Shown piece after piece: positions 30,972 to 31,566 of a stretch of 31,566 nucleotides of DNA. Position numbers and translations under genes: made by a program. The stretch comes from JAALKW01 sp963974485 (GTDB taxonomy: Bacteria > Pseudomonadota > Gammaproteobacteria > Legionellales > Legionellaceae). Within the stretch, counting starts at the first letter, position 1. Each line of letters begins with the position of its first letter. The notes beneath the pieces were generated by a model. The model did not search any database and had not been told where the DNA came from. It saw nothing but the letters and a program-made list of their open reading frames with translations. The DNA lies in the NCBI GenBank assembly GCA_963974485.1, contig CAXBBS010000019.1, positions 1 through 31,566 of the forward strand. The letters are read 5' to 3'.

Positions 30972-31235
30972 TTGTCACTTACATCAGAACAAAAAAACTT
31001 TATTCAGTTAATGGATAGTGAAGCAAAATCTATTTTAGAGCATGGTGGACAAGAAGATTTATTGATGTCCTTATGCAATAAAATGGAAAAAATTAATGAA
31101 ATTATGGATGCCTCTTCACAGGATGAATTAAACCAATACTGCGCACAGTACGAAGGTTTTTATGAATATATGAAATTATTAGAGAAATTAGCTCAAGGAT
31201 GTGAGCAAGGTATTTTTGACGACGTTATAAACTGA
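30972..31235 (+). CDS. Small helical protein, third gene of the toxin-antitoxin unit
   Basis: An 87-residue acidic helical protein (LTSEQKNFIQLMDSEAKSIL ... NEIMDASSQDELNQYCAQYEGFY). I place the start at TTG 30972 because TAGGA lies 7 nt ahead; a TTG at 30954 in frame is possible. It follows the antitoxin gene by 30 bp on the same strand and is followed by an inverted repeat. No family recognised. It may modulate the pair or be a passenger. Confidence 0.6.
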   Translation: MSLTSEQKNFIQLMDSEAKSILEHGGQEDLLMSLCNKMEKINEIMDASSQDELNQYCAQYEGFYEYMKLLEKLAQGCEQGIFDDVIN

Positions 31236-31273
31236 TCGGTAACAGAACCGCATTACTGTAATCCTGTTACCGA
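31236..31273. terminator. Nested inverted repeat after the toxin-antitoxin unit
   Basis: Perfect 10-bp arms TCGGTAACAG (31236-31245) and CTGTTACCGA (31264-31273) enclose a second perfect palindrome, ATTAC-T-GTAAT (31252-31262). It begins right after the stop codon of the last gene, so a terminator-like or mRNA-end structure is the simplest reading. No T-run follows, so a protein-binding or replication-linked site is also possible. Confidence 0.45.
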
Positions 31274-31566
31274 CCATCGCTCACTCCATCAGAACAAGAT
31301 GGGTAGGCGTCAGGATACGTGTGTAAATAGGACTTTTCACTTTTTAAACAGGTCTGTAACCCATGCTACATGAGGCCTGAAACGTTTTTTTATGGAATCC
31401 ATTTCTAGGCCAGTGGCAATTTATTAAAATCGTCACGCGCTACCTTTTGTAGGGCACAAAACGGCCGTTATTATACACCACATTTGTTGTTGCCTTTCAC
31501 TTTATATATCCATGCTTAAATGTATAATTAATCATGAAATTCAAGGTTAAGCGTTAACGGCCCTTT
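31274..31566. other. Non-coding stretch with palindromes and a minus-strand -10 box
   Basis: No ORF that I trust lies here. Seen features are: AACGGCCGTT, a perfect 10-bp palindrome (31460-31469); directly beside it a minus-strand TATAAT (31470-31475) without a good -35; the hairpin TTTTGT-AGGGC-ACAAAA (31445-31461) just inside that transcript; a 21-codon minus-strand ORF starting MDSIKKRFRPHVAW near 31394; and CGTTAACG (31552-31559) at the edge. This could be a control region for a gene or RNA read leftward. Confidence 0.4.

Noticed and set aside
1..31566. Integrase, att site or tRNA that would mark an integrated element
   Set aside because: No tyrosine or serine recombinase motif, tRNA cloverleaf or edge repeat was found; edges outside the window cannot be judged.

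Overview
The window looks like most of the backbone of a Legionella-type conjugative plasmid or plasmid-like mobile element. The host assignment is an inference. It rests on the gene order (S24 phage-type repressor, LvrA-like protein, CsrA paralogue, then a virB2-virB11/virD4 cluster), which matches the Lvh type IV secretion region of Legionella, and on the AT-rich flanking DNA. No integrase, tRNA gene or rRNA gene is visible. A ParA-type ATPase beside an iteron array points to plasmid maintenance. No replication initiator is recognisable, so the element probably extends past the left edge.

Layout. 1-209: 13-bp tandem repeats and an inverted repeat ahead of the partition genes. 210-1807: a ParA ATPase with an N-terminal HTH and a partner protein with a winged helix. 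1914-5026: AT-rich cargo (alpha/beta hydrolase, GNAT acetyltransferase flanked by a direct repeat, class IV aminotransferase, 2H phosphoesterase). 5030-6998: a minus-strand operon of CI-like repressor, VUT/YhhQ transporter and a small unknown protein. 7000-7200: a divergent control region rich in TTTACA/TGTAAA half-sites. 7201-20027: the LvrA-like regulator, a CsrA paralogue with a GGA hairpin just downstream, and a full P-type T4SS (VirB2, B3, B4, B5, a 41-residue VirB7-like lipoprotein, a second lipoprotein, B6, B8, B9, B10, B11, VirD4). 20098-21997: two element-specific envelope proteins. 22079-24954: a putative RiPP cassette with a 55-residue precursor-like peptide, an HExxH peptide-modifying enzyme and a convergent ABC exporter preceded by a 44-codon ORF. 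24954-28811: a Ti-type relaxase-helicase TraA divergent from traC and traD, with a MOBQ-like nic region between them. 28815-30219: a membrane protein, a DUF2892 protein, a long nested hairpin and a glyoxalase I. 30230-31235: a HigBA-type toxin-antitoxin operon with a promoter that predicts a leaderless toxin mRNA, plus a third small gene. 31236-31566: no convincing gene, but several palindromes.

How it fits together. TraA, TraC and TraD would process the DNA at the origin of transfer, VirD4 would couple it to the VirB channel, and the repressor and CsrA paralogue would set when transfer genes are on. ParA and its partner plus the toxin-antitoxin pair would keep the element in the population. 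The most novel-looking part is the small peptide, HExxH enzyme and exporter group lodged between the T4SS operon and the relaxase gene. All functional calls come from reading motifs; no database search was possible.
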